Source of the DNA: Schistocerca nitens
Lineage: Eukaryota; Arthropoda; Insecta; Orthoptera; Acrididae
Assembly: GCF_023898315.1 (NCBI RefSeq)
Contig: NC_064617.1
Location: 712,339,202 to 712,403,201, forward strand
Length of the DNA: 64,000 nucleotides
Direction of reading: 5' to 3'
Shown here piece after piece: positions 10,451-22,819 of the stretch (within the stretch, counting starts at the first letter, position 1; the number at the start of each line of letters is the position of its first letter). A program made the position numbers and the translations under genes. The notes beneath the pieces were generated by a model. It was not told where the DNA came from. It saw only the letters and a program-made list of their open reading frames with translations, and did not search any database.

Positions 10451-13400
10451 ACAAAATTAACAATGTTTTTTTTACTTTGTTGGCAAGCAAATTTATGAGT
10501 TTATTTTGAATATTTCTTGAATTTTTATCCACCTTAAATGTTCCTGAAACCAGGGTCAAATTCTGTTATCATTTCGATCAACCATGAAAATGACCATAAT
10601 TTTCTCGATAGAGCTTGTTGCTGGTTCTCCTTAAGGCCTTATTATGTTGACCTAGGTACCTGATGGTGGGTATAATTCTTTTTAGAACCTGACACCAATG
10701 TTCCTTCTCTTTTTCCAGTAGTTCAAGGCCAATTTGATCAATAGTATTTTTTTGTTTCAAATGTATCTCACATTCTATCCAATTTTTGTACAGATTATGT
10801 GGTTAAATGATTGTTCATGCTCTTGAAGCCCATTCTAAATGAACCCAATCACAGAGTGCATCACGTGATGGCTTGCTTGAAGGAGATTATAAAAGTTTAC
10901 AACAAAAACAAAAAAATTGTTGGTAGATTTCGAATACACAAGCCATTTATGATCCTTTTTTCTCCACGTGATAAAGTTGTTACTTAAAAATGAGTTGAAT
11001 TTTTTTTCTTTTTTCATTTAAGAGATACTGAAAATTTACAATTTTAGATGGGCCTTTCTGTACAATTTCATTCATCATGGAGGATGGGCCAAAGGTACAA
11101 TCTCAAAAAAAATCCAGGGTTAGCTAACCAAGGAATAGGCTAACGACAGGTGAACTCGGAGTAAACGTTGTATGACGCCATTTTATTCTCTGGTTAGTTA
11201 TTCCTGGAATAGCCCTTCCTATCCAGTTAAGTTGGCCACAAGTCAAGAGCATATTGGGTATTTTTGCATATGTCATTTCATATTTAATTAGTCATTGTCT
11301 GCAGAAATAGCCTGTCTAACATGAGTAATAAGCATTCCAGATCGCAACACTATTCGCTTGAAGATACTTTTAAGCTAGTAGCTACTATAAACGATTTCAA
11401 GAGTGTAGCTGAAAAGAGGAAAACTGCTGCAGTCTCATTCAGTGCAAATATTAGTGAAAAACAATTAACTAATTTTGTTGGGTACTTGTTTGTATAACAG
11501 TACAACGATTTGTCTTGAAGTTAGATAAAGGATCAGGCATTTGTTGTTTCACCAACAAGAGAATATTCTAAATTCCCGAGTAAAATATGGGAAAAAATAT
11601 ACAACAATTCCATTTACAAACAAATTTACATGGATAGAGAGCTACAACAAACATACTTTTGTTAAAAAAAGAAATGAACTTGTAAATGTTATGCCTATAA
11701 AAACTAGCAGAGATTACAGAATGGAGACACTCTGTAGAACGTAAATTCCAAGTTGCATACAGTAAAATACACGATTTGATGGAGTTGTCAATAGAAGGAC
11801 GCCACAATCAGTTCCATTCAGATGAGTCATTTTTAAACATTGTAGTGCCTCGAGAATTTCGGGGTAAATTCTAGAGACCCTCGTATTTCCATCGTCTCGA
11901 ACACGCGTCATTTTAGAGATGAGTGTGGTAAAGTAGTTATGTGTGTGCAGGACGGACGTGTATTGGACGGATGATCAGTGCGGGTAGGTAGTTGCCGAGC
12001 CCGCCTAAGAAGTTACACGTCCAACTCAAGGAACAAACGCGCCGTACTCTGTGCAACGTCAAACATTATTGTGTGAACATTTGAATGTTGTTGAAAGAAG
12101 GGAAGAGACAGTCACTTATTCATTCATTCACTTACTTTCGCAAGGTCCGGATCGTTGTCACGTTAAACTTGGAGAGATTTATAGATTGTGTTTGTGGAAA
12201 AAATGAATGTGATAGTTTCTCACGGACCAGAAGCTGTCGAGCTTACTAAAAATGTTTTAGTTATATGAAAACTGTTATCTGTGATGAAAATACAGTGAGA
12301 TTGAGTTCAAAGTATTCTCGAGTGTAAGGAGCTATTTTAAAAGTATAGAAATTTCCTCCAAAACAGCATATCATCTTCGGAGAAGAAGGTGGTCACAACA
12401 TCGCAGCTAGCTATCCTGAAAAGAAGATCGGCGAAGCAACTACAAGTAAGTTCGATAGCCAAGGGGGAGTGTGAGTCTTGCACACCTGTACCACATTGCT
12501 ACCCGTAATCACCAGAAACAGCCAGAACATGATAGTATTCCATCAAATGTAGCTGTATGGTAGATGGTGAACTACAAGTAGGCACATAACATAGAAGCAA
12601 CAGCTTTGTGCAATAGTTGGTTTATTGAGTCTTCAACAAACTGTGACAACACAGACATCATGGAGACTGATTTGACTGACAATGCTGAGAGATATTACTG
12701 GATAGCTTGTTGTTATATTTACGTCTTAGAACGACCAATTCATTACAGCAGCTGTGTGTTCTACAGAAAGTTCTTTTGCTGAATTTTTTAACACTATTTG
12801 TGCATCTACTTTTGCAGTTCATAGGCGCACATAAATACTGTTTCTGTGTTGTGGCGATTGTTATTAATTATATTGATGGTACATATTAAGAATTAGATGC
12901 CAAGATTTACAATAAACAACCATTATCTTTTTTGTAATACTAGGGTAGAAATGTACCTAAGGCATACGTGAAAGTGCAGGCTGCTGTTATTGGATTTCAC
13001 CCCAAATGTTTGAGGAACAGTAATTACTCCATACATAATTTTTGGCTTTTGCAATCATCTGTAGCAGTTATATGTAATCTGGGAGAGAAGAGCAAGTAAC
13101 TGAAGGTGCGACACCTTCACAGAGTTCTTCCTGCTTTTGTGCAGTCATCTTAACTTAGAACTGCCAAGTTTGTTTTCAGAATACGAATGCCTGTTCGCAA
13201 ATGTGATAAAAGTATCAGAGCTGCTGATAGTGCTGCTTCAAACGTAGCATAAAAGGAACTGGAGAAGGGAGGGATAACTGTACTGATTAAAAAAAGAGAA
13301 TTAAGTTAAAAAATGGAATCCAAAAATAAATATTAACACAAATGATTTCAGAATAAAAACAAATTAATCCATATAAATTTATTTATTTTATTTTCATTTA

Positions 13401-13690
13401 ATTACACCAGAGAACTGATATAACTAACAAAACTGTCCCGTGTTCTTGTTGGCAGTGTCATACACATCCTTTTAATAATCTTATTGCCCATTCCCTTGCC
13501 AGTACCAATGAAAGTCTCCAATGGACAGAAGAAAATCACCAGAGGCAAAATATTTCAGTGTCAATAGTAGTTGGTTCATTAGGAAACAAAGTCTTCTGAA
13601 AGAAATAAAAGAATGACATGATACAATTTGTGTGACAGTTCAAGAGAAATTTAAAAACATGTCTGCCAGCCACTCCTTCCAATGTTACGA
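10451..13690. other. AT-rich stretch, no gene recognised
   Basis: No exon or element protein is recognised. A ~55-codon frame starts at 11,320 (MSNKHSRSQHYSLEDTFKLV) and a 67-codon frame covers 11,541-11,744. Neither resembles a family I know. The 11,930-12,480 part is less AT-rich and carries GTAAGT at 12,449, which could be a fragment of an unidentified element. The rest (12,700-13,690) is AT-rich and featureless. Confidence 0.5.
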
Positions 13691-14870
13691 TTATGTCGAT
13701 TCATTAAATTGCATTAATACTTGTTCCACAGATCATGAATATGACATTTCATAATGATGAGGAAAGAGCCACCTTAACATAAGTTTTCTTTACATAATAT
13801 AATTCATTTTTTCTTTTCTTTACTGTTACCATTTCACACCTAAAAATTCATCTATTGAGTACGAGGAGTTGTCATTCAGAATTTTTTAAATTTGTTTTTA
13901 AATGTTTGTCGGCCATCTGTCAAAGTTTTAATGCTATTTGGCAAATGACCAAAGATTTTTGTGGCAGCATAATTCACTCTTTCCGTGCCAAAGTCAGATT
14001 TAAACCAGAATAGTGAAGAGTATCCTTTCCTCTAGTGTTGTAGCTATGGATTTCGCTGTTTATGAAATGGGATGGGTTATTAATAAAAAATTCCATAAGT
14101 GAATATCCTGAGGTTCTTAAATAAATGTCTGCAAGGTGATTTTGCGTGGGTTCCAGCTATTACTCTGATTACATGCTTTTGTGCAATGAATACTTTTTCT
14201 CTTAATGATGAATTACCCAAAAATATGATACCATATGAAATCAGCGAATGGAAACAGGCATAGTAGGCTAATTCACTAGTATGTTTATCACCAAAATTTG
14301 AAATAGCCCTAACAATGTAAGTAACTGAACGTAACCATTCCAGCAGATCATCAATGTGTTTTTTCCAATTCAATTTGTCATCAATGGACACATGCAGAAA
14401 TTTTGAATATTCTGCCTTAGCAACAGACTTCTCTTCATAGTCTATATTTATCAATGATGTTATGCCATTTAATGTACAGAATTGTATAAACTGTGTTTTC
14501 TCAAAATTTAGTGAGAGTACATTTGCAGAGAACAACGTACTAATTTTCTGAAAGACATTATTTACAATTTCCTCAGTTGATTTTTGTTTGTTGGGTGTGA
14601 TTACTATACCTTGTATCATCAGCAAAAAGAACTAGCTTTGCATCTTCATGAACATAAAGTGGCAATTCATTAATGTATATTAAGAACAATAAGGGGCACA
14701 AGACTGAACCATGTGGGACACCATTCTTGATACCTCCCCAGTTAGAAGATTCTGCTGATTTTTGCAGACTATCGGTACTGTTAATTTCAACCTTCTGCAT
14801 TCTCCCAGTTAAATATGAATTAAACCATTTGTGCACTGTCTCCTCATAATACGATACTTAGGCTTATCTG
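13690..14870 (-). mobile_element. Non-LTR retrotransposon (LINE), 5'-truncated
   Basis: The minus strand encodes the C-terminal half of a reverse transcriptase. It shows HKWFNSYLTGR, GVPHGSVLCPLLFLIYIN (a variant of the usual GVPQGSVLGP), then FADDT (the catalytic YxDD-type box), then the thumb and C-terminal region in a second frame (14,080-14,625). Similarity continues to HLPNSIKTLTDGRQTF near 13,900. The RT is broken by at least one frameshift between 14,573 and 14,625 and by stops further on. The 5' half is absent, as usual for LINE copies. The clade is Jockey/I-like by motif style. Confidence 0.85.
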
Positions 14871-14904
14871 GAAGAATTACATGATACAGTAACTAAAGAT
14901 TCCT

Positions 14905-15305
14905 GTTAGCTGAAATACTAGTACTTACATTCTTATAACACACAGATAACAATTACTTCATGATAAATGTGGATGTGTTTATGTTGCTATTACTAATAAC
15001 TGAGAAACAACAGCCATATCCTACTGCTTTCTTTAGAAAACTGACATTTCCTGTAAATTTTACTGTGTTAAACTTAGCTTGAGTATGCATAAATAATTTA
15101 TATATTTTTGGGGATAATGCTAGGTAGTGGACAATTTTGTCGCTCTGAAGCAGTCCCTAAAAGATGGAATGTTGTTTTTCCATGGGAGATAAGTGCGAAC
15201 AATATTTTCTGCTACAGAAGTGGTTGAGTGAACTCAGGACATCAGTGTACTGTCAAACTTTTTGTTAGATTAAACAATCATAAAAAGCCACCAGTTTCAC
15301 AAAAA
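14905..15305. repeat. Direct repeat, copy 1 (left of intact mariner)
   Basis: This AT-rich block matches 16,775-17,195 in the same orientation at moderate identity. Shared phrases include TTCATGATAAATGTGGATG against TTCATGATAAATATGGATG, and GTTAAACTTAGCTTGAGTA against ATTAAACTTAGCTTCAGTA. The mariner-like element sits at its right edge. No coding content is seen. Confidence 0.7.
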
Positions 15306-15312
15306 AATTATA

Positions 15313-16652
15313 CAGGGCTATTACAAATGATTGAAGCGATTTCATAAATTCACTGTAGCTCCATTCATTGACATATGGTCACGACACACTACAGATACGT
15401 AGAAAACCTCATAAAGTTTTGTTCGACTGAAGCCGCACTTCAGGTTTCTGCCGCCAGAGCGCTCGAGAGCGCAGTGAGACAAAATGGCGACAGGAGCCGA
15501 GAAAGCGTATGTCGTGCTTGAAATGCACTCACATCAGTCAGTCATAACAGTGCAACGACACTTCAGGACGAAGTTCAACAAAGATCCACCAACTGCTAAC
15601 TCCATTCGGCGATGGTATGCGCAGTTTAAAGCTTCTGGATGCATCTGTATGGGGAAATCAACGGGTCGGCCTGCAGTGAGCGAAGAAACGGTTGAACGCG
15701 TGCGGGCAAGTTTCACGCGTAGCCCGCGGAAGTCGACGAATAAAGCAAGCAGGGAGCTAAACGTACCACAGCCGACGGTTTGGAAAATCTTATGGAAAAG
15801 GCTAAAGCAGATGCCTTACCGTTTACAATTGCTACAAGCTCTGACACCCGATGACAAAGTCAAACGCTTTGAATTTTCGGCGTGGTTGCAACAGCTCATG
15901 GAAGAGGATGCGTTCAGTGCGAAACTTGTTTTCAGTGATGAAGCAACATTTTTTCTTAATGGTGAAGTGAACAGACACAATGTGCGAATCTGGGCGGTAG
16001 AGAATCCTCACGCATTCGTGCAGCAAATTCGCAATTCACCAAAAGTTAACGTGTTATGTGCAATCTCACGGTTTAAAGTTTACGGCCACTTTTTTTTCTG
16101 CAAAAAAAACGTTACAGGACACGTGTATCTGGACATGCTGGAAAATTGGCTCATGCCACAACTGGAGACCGACAGCGCCGACTTCATCTTTCAACAGGAT
16201 GGTGCTCCACCGCACTTCCATCATGATGTTCGGCATTTCTTAAACAGGAGATTGGAAAACCGATGGATCGGTCGTGGTGGAGATCATGATCAGCAATTCA
16301 TGTCATGGCCTCCACGCTCTCCCGACTTAACCCCATGCGATTTCTTTCTGTGGGGTTATGTGAAAGATTCAGTGTTTAAACCTCCTCTACCAAGAAACGT
16401 GCCAGAACTGCGAGCTCGCATCAACGATGCTTTCGAACTCATTGATGGGGACGTGCTGCGCCGAGTGTGGGAGGAACTTGATTATCGGCTTGATGTCTGC
16501 CGAATCACTAAAGGGGCACATATCGAACATTTGTGAATGCCTAAAAAGCTTTTTGAGTTTTTGTATGTGTGTGCAAAGCATTGTGAAAATATCTCAAATA
16601 ATAAAGTTATTATAGAGCTGTGAAATCGCTTCAATCATTTGTAATAACCCTG
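15313..16652 (+). mobile_element. Mariner-like transposon, apparently intact
   Basis: The ends are 30+ bp inverted repeats (CAGGGCTATTACAAATGATT at left, its near-perfect complement at right) flanked by TA at 15,311-15,312 and 16,653-16,654. At 1,340 bp with one uninterrupted 350-codon transposase, it is the best-preserved element in the window. The two terminal repeats differ at very few positions, which implies recent insertion compared with everything around it. It separates the two copies of a diverged direct repeat. Confidence 0.95.
15484..16536 (+). CDS. Tc1/mariner-superfamily transposase, 350 aa, intact
   Basis: The protein would cut and paste the surrounding transposon using a DDE/D nuclease fold. 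Residues 1-110 form the DNA-binding part, with a helix-turn-helix and the GRPAVSEETVERV linker region. The catalytic aspartates I can see are D152 in VFSDEATF, D239 in FQQDGAPPH, and D281 or D286 in WPPRSPDLTPCDFFLWG. D239 and D281 are separated by 41 residues, D239 and D286 by 46, longer than the 34 of classical mariner. The C-terminus reads VCRITKGAHIEHL, a tail I know from a common arthropod transposase group. The ATG at 15,484 follows a ~170-bp leader after the left repeat. There is no stop or frameshift, so this copy could be a source of active transposase. Confidence 0.93.
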   Translation: MATGAEKAYVVLEMHSHQSVITVQRHFRTKFNKDPPTANSIRRWYAQFKASGCICMGKSTGRPAVSEETVERVRASFTRSPRKSTNKASRELNVPQPTVWKILWKRLKQMPYRLQLLQALTPDDKVKRFEFSAWLQQLMEEDAFSAKLVFSDEATFFLNGEVNRHNVRIWAVENPHAFVQQIRNSPKVNVLCAISRFKVYGHFFFCKKNVTGHVYLDMLENWLMPQLETDSADFIFQQDGAPPHFHHDVRHFLNRRLENRWIGRGGDHDQQFMSWPPRSPDLTPCDFFLWGYVKDSVFKPPLPRNVPELRARINDAFELIDGDVLRRVWEELDYRLDVCRITKGAHIEHL

Positions 16653-16774
16653 TACTTCACACAAGTACAATTTGATGTATAGGATGACACTGAAAATTAC
16701 TGTAAATTCAAGGAAAGTTAAAATCATAGGATTCCAGACACTCTTTCCACACACTACAGCTATGCAGATTCAGT

Positions 16775-17195
16775 AACGAGGTTCCTATTCTGCTCTTGTA
16801 ATATGCATATATAACTATTATTTCATGATAAATATGGATGGGCTTACAGCTACGTTCAATAAATAGAGAAGCATCACTTTAAAATGGTAACTTTCTTGTT
16901 AATCTTACTGTATTAAACTTAGCTTCAGTAAGCACAAATAGTTCACAGGCTTCAGTGAATAATGGTAAGTGGGAGGCAATGTTGTTGTTCTGAAGCAATA
17001 ATGGGCCTATGATCCCAATATTTTCACTGAAAGACAGAAAGTTGTTCTGACACTGCTGTGGTCTTCGCAAAAAGGGTCATTCCCCATAGTAAACAGAGTG
17101 GATAAATATTTTCTGATATTAATGTACTGTTGCTAAATGAAACTGGGAAACTTCAGTTTTATCAAAACATTTTGCAACATGAAAACTCATAATGC
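16775..17195. repeat. Direct repeat, copy 2 (right of intact mariner)
   Basis: This is the partner of 14,905-15,305. The divergence between the two is far greater than that between the mariner's own ends, so the duplication predates the transposon. No gene content is seen. Confidence 0.7.
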
Positions 17196-18470
17196 TTTTT
17201 GTCTAAAACAGAAAAGGCTGTTAACACAAATAGTGCCCATATAACTGGTGTGGTTTTCTGATTTTACTCCAGCAGTTGTAACACACACCAGATAAAAACT
17301 ATTTTGGCACGAACCGTCAGTTTAATGTGCCTACTTTACATAAATAACACGACGGAATTCAGGAAGTACTGGAATCAAATGCATATTACTACAAATAAAC
17401 TATTTCTGAGAACAGAGAAATACTTTCACCTGTCCATAACATGCTCCAGTTTCTCATGTAAGTACAAGATAGAAAAGACGAAGTACGGCTTCTTTTGATA
17501 AAAGAAATACGGATATAAATCCGGAATTGGTGTCGTCTTACTTTCTTCTCCTTCCTTACTCTCATGAAAAGTTCAGCCACAATCTCTTTTCGCCATCTGC
17601 ATCTGTCACTATTCCTACCATCTTGAAAACTTATTCCACAGTTAAGTTCGCTAACCGGCCAAAAATCACTGGTTAAGTTATACCGAGTTTAATCTCTGAT
17701 TAGGCGTTATTATGGGTTCGTACAATGTGTTTCTTGCTCTATTCGGAGAACAGAACTTAACTGGCTCCTAATCGAATATTGTAAAATCGGTAGGCGAAGT
17801 GCCTGGGTCCTAATTTATGATTACTTCACATTTGCTACTACTAGGCCTACTTGAATGTGGGATAGCAGGAGGTCCGCAATCAAATGCTTCATGTTCACTT
17901 GTATCTAAAGCACTACATAATGAGAGACTACTGTTAATGCCATCGTCCTTTAACCACACTTTATTGTCACTGTCTGAAGGTGTTGGTTGAGGAAATTTTT
18001 CGAAAGCTCCTTTTTGTCAGTTCTGAACTGTTCATGTTGTAGCTTTTTCTTGATCTTCTGAGCACCTGAATCATATTTTCTAACTCTGTCCCTTTCACGA
18101 GCCATGTCTCTGTTGGCACTTCGAACTTCACAGGACAGGCAAAAACACTGTATCTTCACACAGAGTGTGTACAGAACGCGCGAAATGGCGTGAACTGGAA
18201 AAGTACTGTACGCTTAAACTGACGACAATGAACAAATCATTCTCTGGGAAACACCTGTTGACAGAAGAATGTAATGCTTGATCGTTAGCCACAACAATGA
18301 GTAGAAAAGGCATGGAGATATGCTCAGATACAGTGAATAACGTATCCCTTAATTAACGCATCAGCAATATTCATGTGCCGACAATAGATATTAGTATAGC
18401 GCTTCAGTATCATAGCCCCTGGTTCCCTCGATTCCGATGCAGGCATGATGTCGTGGCACAATGGGTATAT
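17196..18470. other. No clear gene; possible hAT N-terminal relic on minus strand
   Basis: On the minus strand around 17,950-18,110 a frame reads RKYDSGAQKIKKKLQHEQ and ELSKNFLNQH. This recalls the lysine-rich N-terminus of ZMYM1-like hAT transposases (pattern KYxSGxxKRKKK...L.KF). A weak continuation toward 17,790 (EVIIN*DPGT) fits the same family. No catalytic part was found. The remainder is AT-rich without recognisable features. Confidence 0.3.
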
Positions 18471-18471
18471 A

Positions 18472-19384
18472 TAAGGGTCACTCCAAAAGAAATGCACACT
18501 ATTTGTAAAAATACAGTTTTCATTCTGCATGCGTGAAAGTTTTATAGTGTGTAGATACATCCTTCCCACTTGTTTTCAAACTTAGTTCAACCTGTTCCCG
18601 TGAGTGGTACCATCACAGCATGTCTTCAAGATGTCTGCTACACTTGATGTTCGTCAGAGGCAACGTGCTGTCATAGAATTCCTGTGCTGTGAAACAGTGG
18701 GAAACATCCACAAGAGGTTGAAAAAGGTGTATGGAGACGCTGTTGTCGATCGCAGTAGTTAGTCAGTGGGCAAGGAGGTTACGTGATGAAAGTGGGCATG
18801 ACAATAGTGAGGATTTTCCTCGCAGTGGCCGGCCTCATACTGCATACACTCCAGACAATGTGCAGAGAGCTAACGAACCACCATAAATTCTGATGCACAT
18901 GTGACGACATTGAAGAAACTTCAAGCTCGACTGAGTCATGTTCGATCACATCAGCAAAAGCAGGATGTTTAGCTGTAACACGACAATGCACGGCCACATG
19001 TCAGTCAAAAACCATGGAAGCGATCACAAAACTCGGATGGACAACACTGAAACACCTGCCTTACAGTCCTGACCTGGCTCCATGTGACTATCACCTCTTT
19101 GGGAAACTGAAGGACTCTTCATGGAACAAGGTTTGAAGATGATGACTCCCTTGTGCATGCTGCCAAACAGTGGCTCCAACAGGTTGGTCAATAATTTTAC
19201 CGTGCGGGTATACAGGTGCTGGTTCCAAGATGGCGTAAGGCAGTTGGGAGGGATGGAATTTATGTGGAGAAATGAAAATATTGTTCCTAAAGGATGTATC
19301 TACACACTGTAAAACTTTCAAACATGTAGACTAAAAGATGGATTTTAAAAACAATAGTGTGCATTTCTATTGGAGTGACCCTCA
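18472..19384 (+). mobile_element. Mariner transposon with internal deletion
   Basis: The inverted termini share AGGGTCACTCCAAAAGAAAT (one mismatch at right) and are flanked by TA at 18,470-18,471 and 19,385-19,386. At about 913 bp it lacks roughly a third of a normal mariner. Transposase remains include an N-terminal start near 18,631 (MSATLDVRQRQRAVIEFLCC) and, after a deletion of the central catalytic block, YSPDLAPCDYHLFGKLKD near 19,060. Stops and frame changes mean it is not autonomous. Confidence 0.9.
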
Positions 19385-19386
19385 TA

Positions 19387-20638
19387 ACTGAATTATTTAC
19401 ATTATATGTTTGTTTGAGCAGTCGGCAGCGGGCCCTTGCGCATGTGCAGAGCTGAATTCATGGATGAGTAGTGCCTTCTCCACTTCCGGCTACATGTAAA
19501 GTGTAGCTGTTAGCTGTATGAGCAGTAGCAGCAAGCAGCCAAATGCCACACAGCAAAAATTCTTGTGGCGTACCCAACCTGCCAGATTCAACAGGGGGAA
19601 GGAAGTCATTCTCGACGTAACCCGTACTTTTCATAATGTTGCTGTTTTGTCTTTGTTGCGATTCCTACGTCAAATGAAAAAAAAAAGTCTGTGACCAAGA
19701 GCCGTCAAGTTCTTCAATACATTCCCATAACCACAGAAGACTGAAATATGTTAGTAGTTTCAATTTCTGATTTTATATTATTTCCACATTATTAGCAATC
19801 AAGTTATTTTTGTCGGTTTGCTAAAGAAATCTGCTTCTATTAATCTTTTCCTCTAAGGCAGTCAATTTACTTGACACGAAGTGTTTGATTCCACGCTACT
19901 GGCTAGTTTCAACTGTTTGCTCAATTTCAAGTGCACCTTTTCATTTCCTGAAATTGTATCATAATTAAGAACCAAACATGAGGTAATACAGTATTGGTAC
20001 GCCAGAAAATTGCCATCCAGAAAACCACACAGAAAAAGTTTAATATTAGGTATTTCAGTGAGAATCTGGACATAAAAATGTACACTTAGTATGGTTTATG
20101 AAATTCTGATGCTCTTGGAGTAGTCTCTGATGCCGTTTCTTTTATGACACCATAAGATCTCTTAATGCTATATACGTACGAACATTCATAAATATTCACT
20201 TGAAGCTGGCTAATCGGGCAAATTTGGTCAGTAGTATTGAAGTATATATTTTATTTCAAATGTACTGACAGCTTTAGGAGAATTTTACAGATCTCCCTTC
20301 TGTGAAACACATTGTTTCTCAACCACAAGACACTTGTTTGGTACTTTTCAAGGCTTGCCGTTATTTCTTAATTTGTGTTGTTTAAATATGTCTTAAATGC
20401 ATCAAATGGAATTCCGTGGTAAATTAAATTGTAGACTGGTCACACACCATGTTTTATCGTTTTAACTCCCCACGTGGCTTAATATATATTCCTAGAGAAA
20501 AATATATACTGCCAGTTGTACAGTATCTTTGCCTCACAGATAACCTTGTTAATATTTTACACATTTTGTCCTTTGTTCTGATGTGGACTACACGATGAAA
20601 TGTTTTTTTAATTTTTTGCAACAAATCTGTACTCCTTC
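19387..20638. other. No gene recognised
   Basis: This AT-rich spacer lies between the deleted mariner and the Harbinger element. No conserved frame, terminal repeat or tRNA-like sequence was seen. Confidence 0.6.
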
Positions 20639-20852
20639 TTAAGGTACTTTTTCGCTGCAACTGCCAGCCGTAGCGGTCAGCAGTTGACTACTGCTCTTAG
20701 GCAAAGCAACGGAACATATGTCGTTTTAACTGCTCGGCAGTCAGCGGTCGTGACGTCATTGCGACTGCCGCGTCTCGGCCGCTGCAGAAGCAGTCAAGCA
20801 GTTGGGCCACGGCTGCCAGGTGTCTGATGACTGCAGAAATCAATGACGCGCT

Positions 20853-22819
20853 ATGTCAAAGAAAGGTTTTCATGGTGACGACGATGAACAGTTAGTGGAG
20901 TATGTGAGCAGATACTCTATACTGTATGATCATAAGCATACAGATTTCAGAAATGTGATGGCAAAGGATAAGGTGTGGAAGAAGATAGGAGAAGCAATGA
21001 AAAAAGATGGTAAGTGTTTTGCATATACACATTCATTTATTTATGTTTTTTTCCCACTGTGACAAATTGTACAATATGGAGGCTACAACAATGCTTCCAT
21101 TCTTTCTGTCACCAAACGATTACAAGAATAGTCGTTACGAATAGTAATAATAATTTATTTCCTTTATTTGAGCCATAGTTCTTTTCCAGGTTGTAATCAT
21201 TGATTTGTAGGTTCACAGAAGTAGAATCCCCCTGTTCGGGGCAGGGGAATAATGTTCTGTGGTAAACTCACGTCATGGTCAAGTTCATAAAAATCTCGTT
21301 CTCTTTTTTCTAAATAGGCATCCCTGAGGAGATGGTGTAGACAGCAACAAGCTGTAACGAGTTTATCACATGTTTTAGGTTGCAGATTCAGATTTGTGTA
21401 GAACACTCGAAATACCTGACACAAAAGTCCTAAAGCGTTTTCAGAAACTCGGCATGCTCGTGACAGTTTATAGTTGCAGGTCGCTTTTGCTGGGCAGACG
21501 AGCGAGTGTAAGTCTTGAGAATATGCTTTCACAAGCGGAATGCCTCGTCGCTTACTATAACAAATGGCATCTTGATGTCAGTTAATGGAAGCTTTTCATC
21601 TGCTGGAAACACGTCTCCCTTCATGATCATTTTCCCCATTGCTGACTTATTAAATATGCCACTGTCTCCTTCCTTCCCATATGAACCTACGTCTATCGTA
21701 ATGAATTTACAGTTCGCATCAACCAATGCCAAAAGTACTATGGAGAAGTACCCTTTGTAATTCCAGAAAAGGGAACCACTTTTTACAGGACACCGTATCC
21801 TTATATGTTTCCCATCAATCGAAGCAGAGCAGTTAGGGAACCCCCAAAGAGTGTAGAATTCTTTAGCGCCTTCCCTGAAAGATTCTCGAGATGGAGGAGG
21901 CAGGAAGATAGGTGCCAAGTGTTGGCACATAGCTTCTACTGTTTCACGAACTATGATGCTCACGTAGCTTGGTGACATCCGGAAACCATATCCAAGGGAC
22001 ACGAAACACTCCCCTGTAGCTAGAAACCTGTAACACACACCATAATTATTATTAAAACATGAAACATAAATAATATGTCTTGTTCTAATTACACAGCTAA
22101 ACAAATATCGTTCCATTATAGGTAACCAGTGTAAAAAGAGATGGAAAGACATCAGAGATAACTACTGGAAAACTGTTCGAAAACAACAACTGCAAACAGG
22201 TTCTGCAGCACCAAGTTCAAGAACAAAATGGGCATTGTTCAACAGGCTAGACTTTTTGAGAGATGTAGAAAGGGAGCGGTCGTCTTTTTGTAGTGTCCCT
22301 CTAAAGGAGCCAACAAGTGTTGAAGGACTGCTATCTGATGAAGATGGACAAAATGCCAATGAAACAGGACCTGACACTCCACAAGCCATTGCTGCCTTGT
22401 TCTCTAGTGACGCAGCTGCTGCCAACTCTTCCATCTCAGCTTGCAGATCGAGGAAAACACACTGGGATTCAATCAACCAAAGGGGCCAACAACGATTGGA
22501 ATTGCTGCAGCGCTTGGCTAATAATCGGGAGCCGGAATTTGATGTGGGGCTGTTCATGAGAAGCATCGCAGCGTCCATTAGGAAACTACCACGTCACCTC
22601 ATTAATAGAGCGAAAATTGACATTTTAAGCTATGTTACGGGACTTGACAGTTCTTCAGAATCATCTCTTGTGCCACTACCTGTCAGCATCAGTCCTTCTG
22701 GCTCGTCTTCCCTTTCATCCCCTTTCGAACGAACTTCATCGGTTGGAGACGATACGTACACTTTCACCCCATTAATAAACGTCGAACCACAAGCAGGTGA
22801 TACTACTTTTTTAAAATAA
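20853..22819 (+). CDS. MADF-BESS DNA-binding protein of Harbinger element (2 exons)
   Basis: Exon 1 is 20,853-21,009 and exon 2 is 22,122-22,819, giving 284 codons plus stop with no interruption. The donor is GATG|GTAAGT and the acceptor ATTATAG|GT. Joining them in phase 1 restores the MADF consensus ...EAMKKDG-NQCKKRWKDIRDNYWK. The MADF (Myb/SANT-like) domain spans about residues 12-95, with tryptophans in VWKKIG and RWKDIRD. A BESS-like motif (FDVGLFMRSIAASIRKLP) lies at about 192-227. In Harbinger elements this partner protein binds the transposon ends and helps import the transposase. The intron contains the large catalytic exon of the transposase on the opposite strand. The open frame is intact although the transposase is not. 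Confidence 0.85.

Noticed and set aside
11110-11245. Possible palindromic MITE around GGTTAGCTAACC and GGTTAGTTATTCC
   Set aside because: The phrases can be aligned as direct or inverted repeats with similar weak quality. No termini or target duplication could be set.
11930-12480. Possible leader or terminal repeat of an LTR element downstream of the integrase fossil
   Set aside because: No second copy of the block exists in the window and no TG...CA ends with a target repeat were found.
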